This document shows, piece after piece, positions 13,010 through 13,753 of a stretch of DNA of 13,753 nucleotides. The notes beneath the pieces are model-generated. The model was not told where the DNA came from. It ran no database searches and saw only the letters and a program-made list of their open reading frames with translations. The DNA is from Peptococcaceae bacterium UBA6116. GTDB taxonomy: Bacteria; Bacillota; Desulfitobacteriia; Desulfitobacteriales; Syntrophobotulaceae. The stretch lies in assembly GCA_002423425.1 (NCBI GenBank), contig DIWC01000006.1, positions 28,748-42,500 on the forward strand, in the 5' to 3' direction. The position numbers were made by a program, and so were the translations under genes. Numbering within the stretch: the first letter of the stretch is position 1; each line of letters begins with the position of its first letter.

Positions 13010-13537
13010 TTAATTATAACTACCTGGTTTCAAATCACTTAACGCTTGATCTATTCGATTAATATCTGCCAAACGCCTTCTTTTCGCACTGTTATACAGT
13101 TTTTTGTACTTGTTTTTATCTTCTCTCTTTTCTGCATCAACAAGGAGATATATAAAAGCCTCCGTCAGATCATCTTTGCATTTTTCCAACGCTTGCTCTG
13201 CCACCCGGCATGCCCCGTCAAAATTATCATGTTCCTTATAATAATTTATCAGCGCTACATATGTCTCACTTTCCTTTCCCAAATGAGTTTCCAGATAAGA
13301 AACATATTTATCGTCTCTCCCATATTTATGATATAAATGTGCAGCTTCTTTTTTATAATAACCAAAGTTATCCATTATATCTGCAAACGCGAGAAACTCA
13401 TCTGCTTTCACACACAATTCATTCGACAGATCAACCTCTTGTGACTCTGCTTCCAAAACCTGCACATTTAATATTTCAAACATATGAAGAAATAAATCAT
13501 TTGGGATTTCTTTTCCAATAAGCATACTCGGCATCAT
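13010..13537 (-). CDS. Uncharacterised helical-repeat (TPR-like) protein, probably an N-terminally truncated fragment
   Basis: 175 residues, nearly all predicted helical. Paired-helix units fit a TPR-like solenoid: KADEFLAFADIMDNFGYYKK, EAAHLYHKYGRDDKYVSYLE, YVALINYYKEHDNFDGACRV and EAFIYLLVDAEKREDKNKYK, then a basic AKRRRLADINRIDQAL. The protein starts MMPSMLIGKEIPND without a convincing RBS. The frame stays open for about 11 codons upstream (NKVVIYKSV), so the 5' end may be lost. It lies directly upstream of duplicated copy 2, as the 183-residue ORF does for copy 1. The two may be parts of one protein family, but this is not proved. Function unknown. Confidence 0.5.
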   Translation of the reverse strand: MMPSMLIGKEIPNDLFLHMFEILNVQVLEAESQEVDLSNELCVKADEFLAFADIMDNFGYYKKEAAHLYHKYGRDDKYVSYLETHLGKESETYVALINYYKEHDNFDGACRVAEQALEKCKDDLTEAFIYLLVDAEKREDKNKYKKLYNSAKRRRLADINRIDQALSDLKPGSYN

Positions 13538-13753
13538 ATTGACGCTCTTATAAATAACTACCTTATTCTATTCTGTGAATCTCTTCAATTGTTAATATTC
13601 TGATAAGGACTGTACCTCTGCAGGGGTATGATCCAGCGCATATTTGTTCTCCAGGCATTTTTGCTGGCCATCACTGCCTCTCTTTTAGTCTGCAGATGTG
13701 TTACCGCTTCGTTTAACAAAAAAAAATCTTGAGCGTCCTCCTTAAAAATACCC
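13538..13753 (-). other. Unresolved stretch at the window edge, possible decayed gene
   Basis: On the minus strand one frame enters from the edge (IFKEDAQDFFLLNEAVTHLQ, then TKREAVMASKNAW) and stops near 13602. A neighbouring frame reads CLENKYALDHTPAEVQSLSEY to a stop. Joined by one frameshift these look like the end of a helical protein, but I cannot name it. It could equally be chance. Confidence 0.25.

Overview
This 13.75 kb window reads as an accessory (defence, mobile-element and toxin-antitoxin) region of a low-GC Gram-positive bacterium, most likely a clostridial Firmicute. The grounds are AT-rich DNA, strong purine-rich Shine-Dalgarno sites, TATAAT-type promoters, a GAAC-N4-GTTT LexA-like box, and the style of the two-component system. 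No taxonomic marker gene is present, so this is inference.

Left part (1-4.8 kb, all minus strand). A 967-residue fusion protein (archaeo-eukaryotic primase domain, SF2 helicase and phospholipase D-type domain) matches the architecture described for TOTE conflict systems and is the main defence candidate. It is preceded by a small ORF broken by an exact 16-bp tandem duplication. Directly after its stop codon lies a promoter with a LexA-like box. An IS200/IS605-type tnpB-only element (TnpB with an intact RuvC triad and zinc finger, paired end hairpins, probable omega-RNA region) separates that promoter from a decayed KilA-N gene at the window edge. The KilA-N relic carries a 25-bp direct repeat that superficially resembles CRISPR.

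Middle part (4.8-7.7 kb, minus strand). This is a graveyard of toxin-antitoxin and radical-SAM genes. The first 44 codons of a RelE-like toxin are fused in frame to a frameshifted radical SAM/SPASM gene. Upstream of it is an intact antitoxin gene. Next come an uncharacterised 183-residue ORF whose tail derives from duplicated DNA, a truncated ParE/RelE toxin with an intact Phd/YefM antitoxin and a clear promoter, and the relic of a SEC-C motif protein.

Central operon (7.8-10.85 kb, plus strand). An OmpR-family response regulator, a membrane sensor histidine kinase and an exported protein are tightly coupled (1-nt gap, then a 4-nt ATGA overlap). A strong terminator follows.

Right part (11.2-13.75 kb, minus strand). 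A second, intact RelE/antitoxin pair lies in a roughly 750-bp segment that is a near-identical direct duplicate of 5677-6426 (offset 5801, about nine differences). This copy is interrupted by a 681-bp ORF-less group II intron. Its exact ends can be read because the other copy is the empty site, and it lies just upstream of the antitoxin's likely -10 element. A helical 175-residue ORF and an unresolved stretch finish the window.
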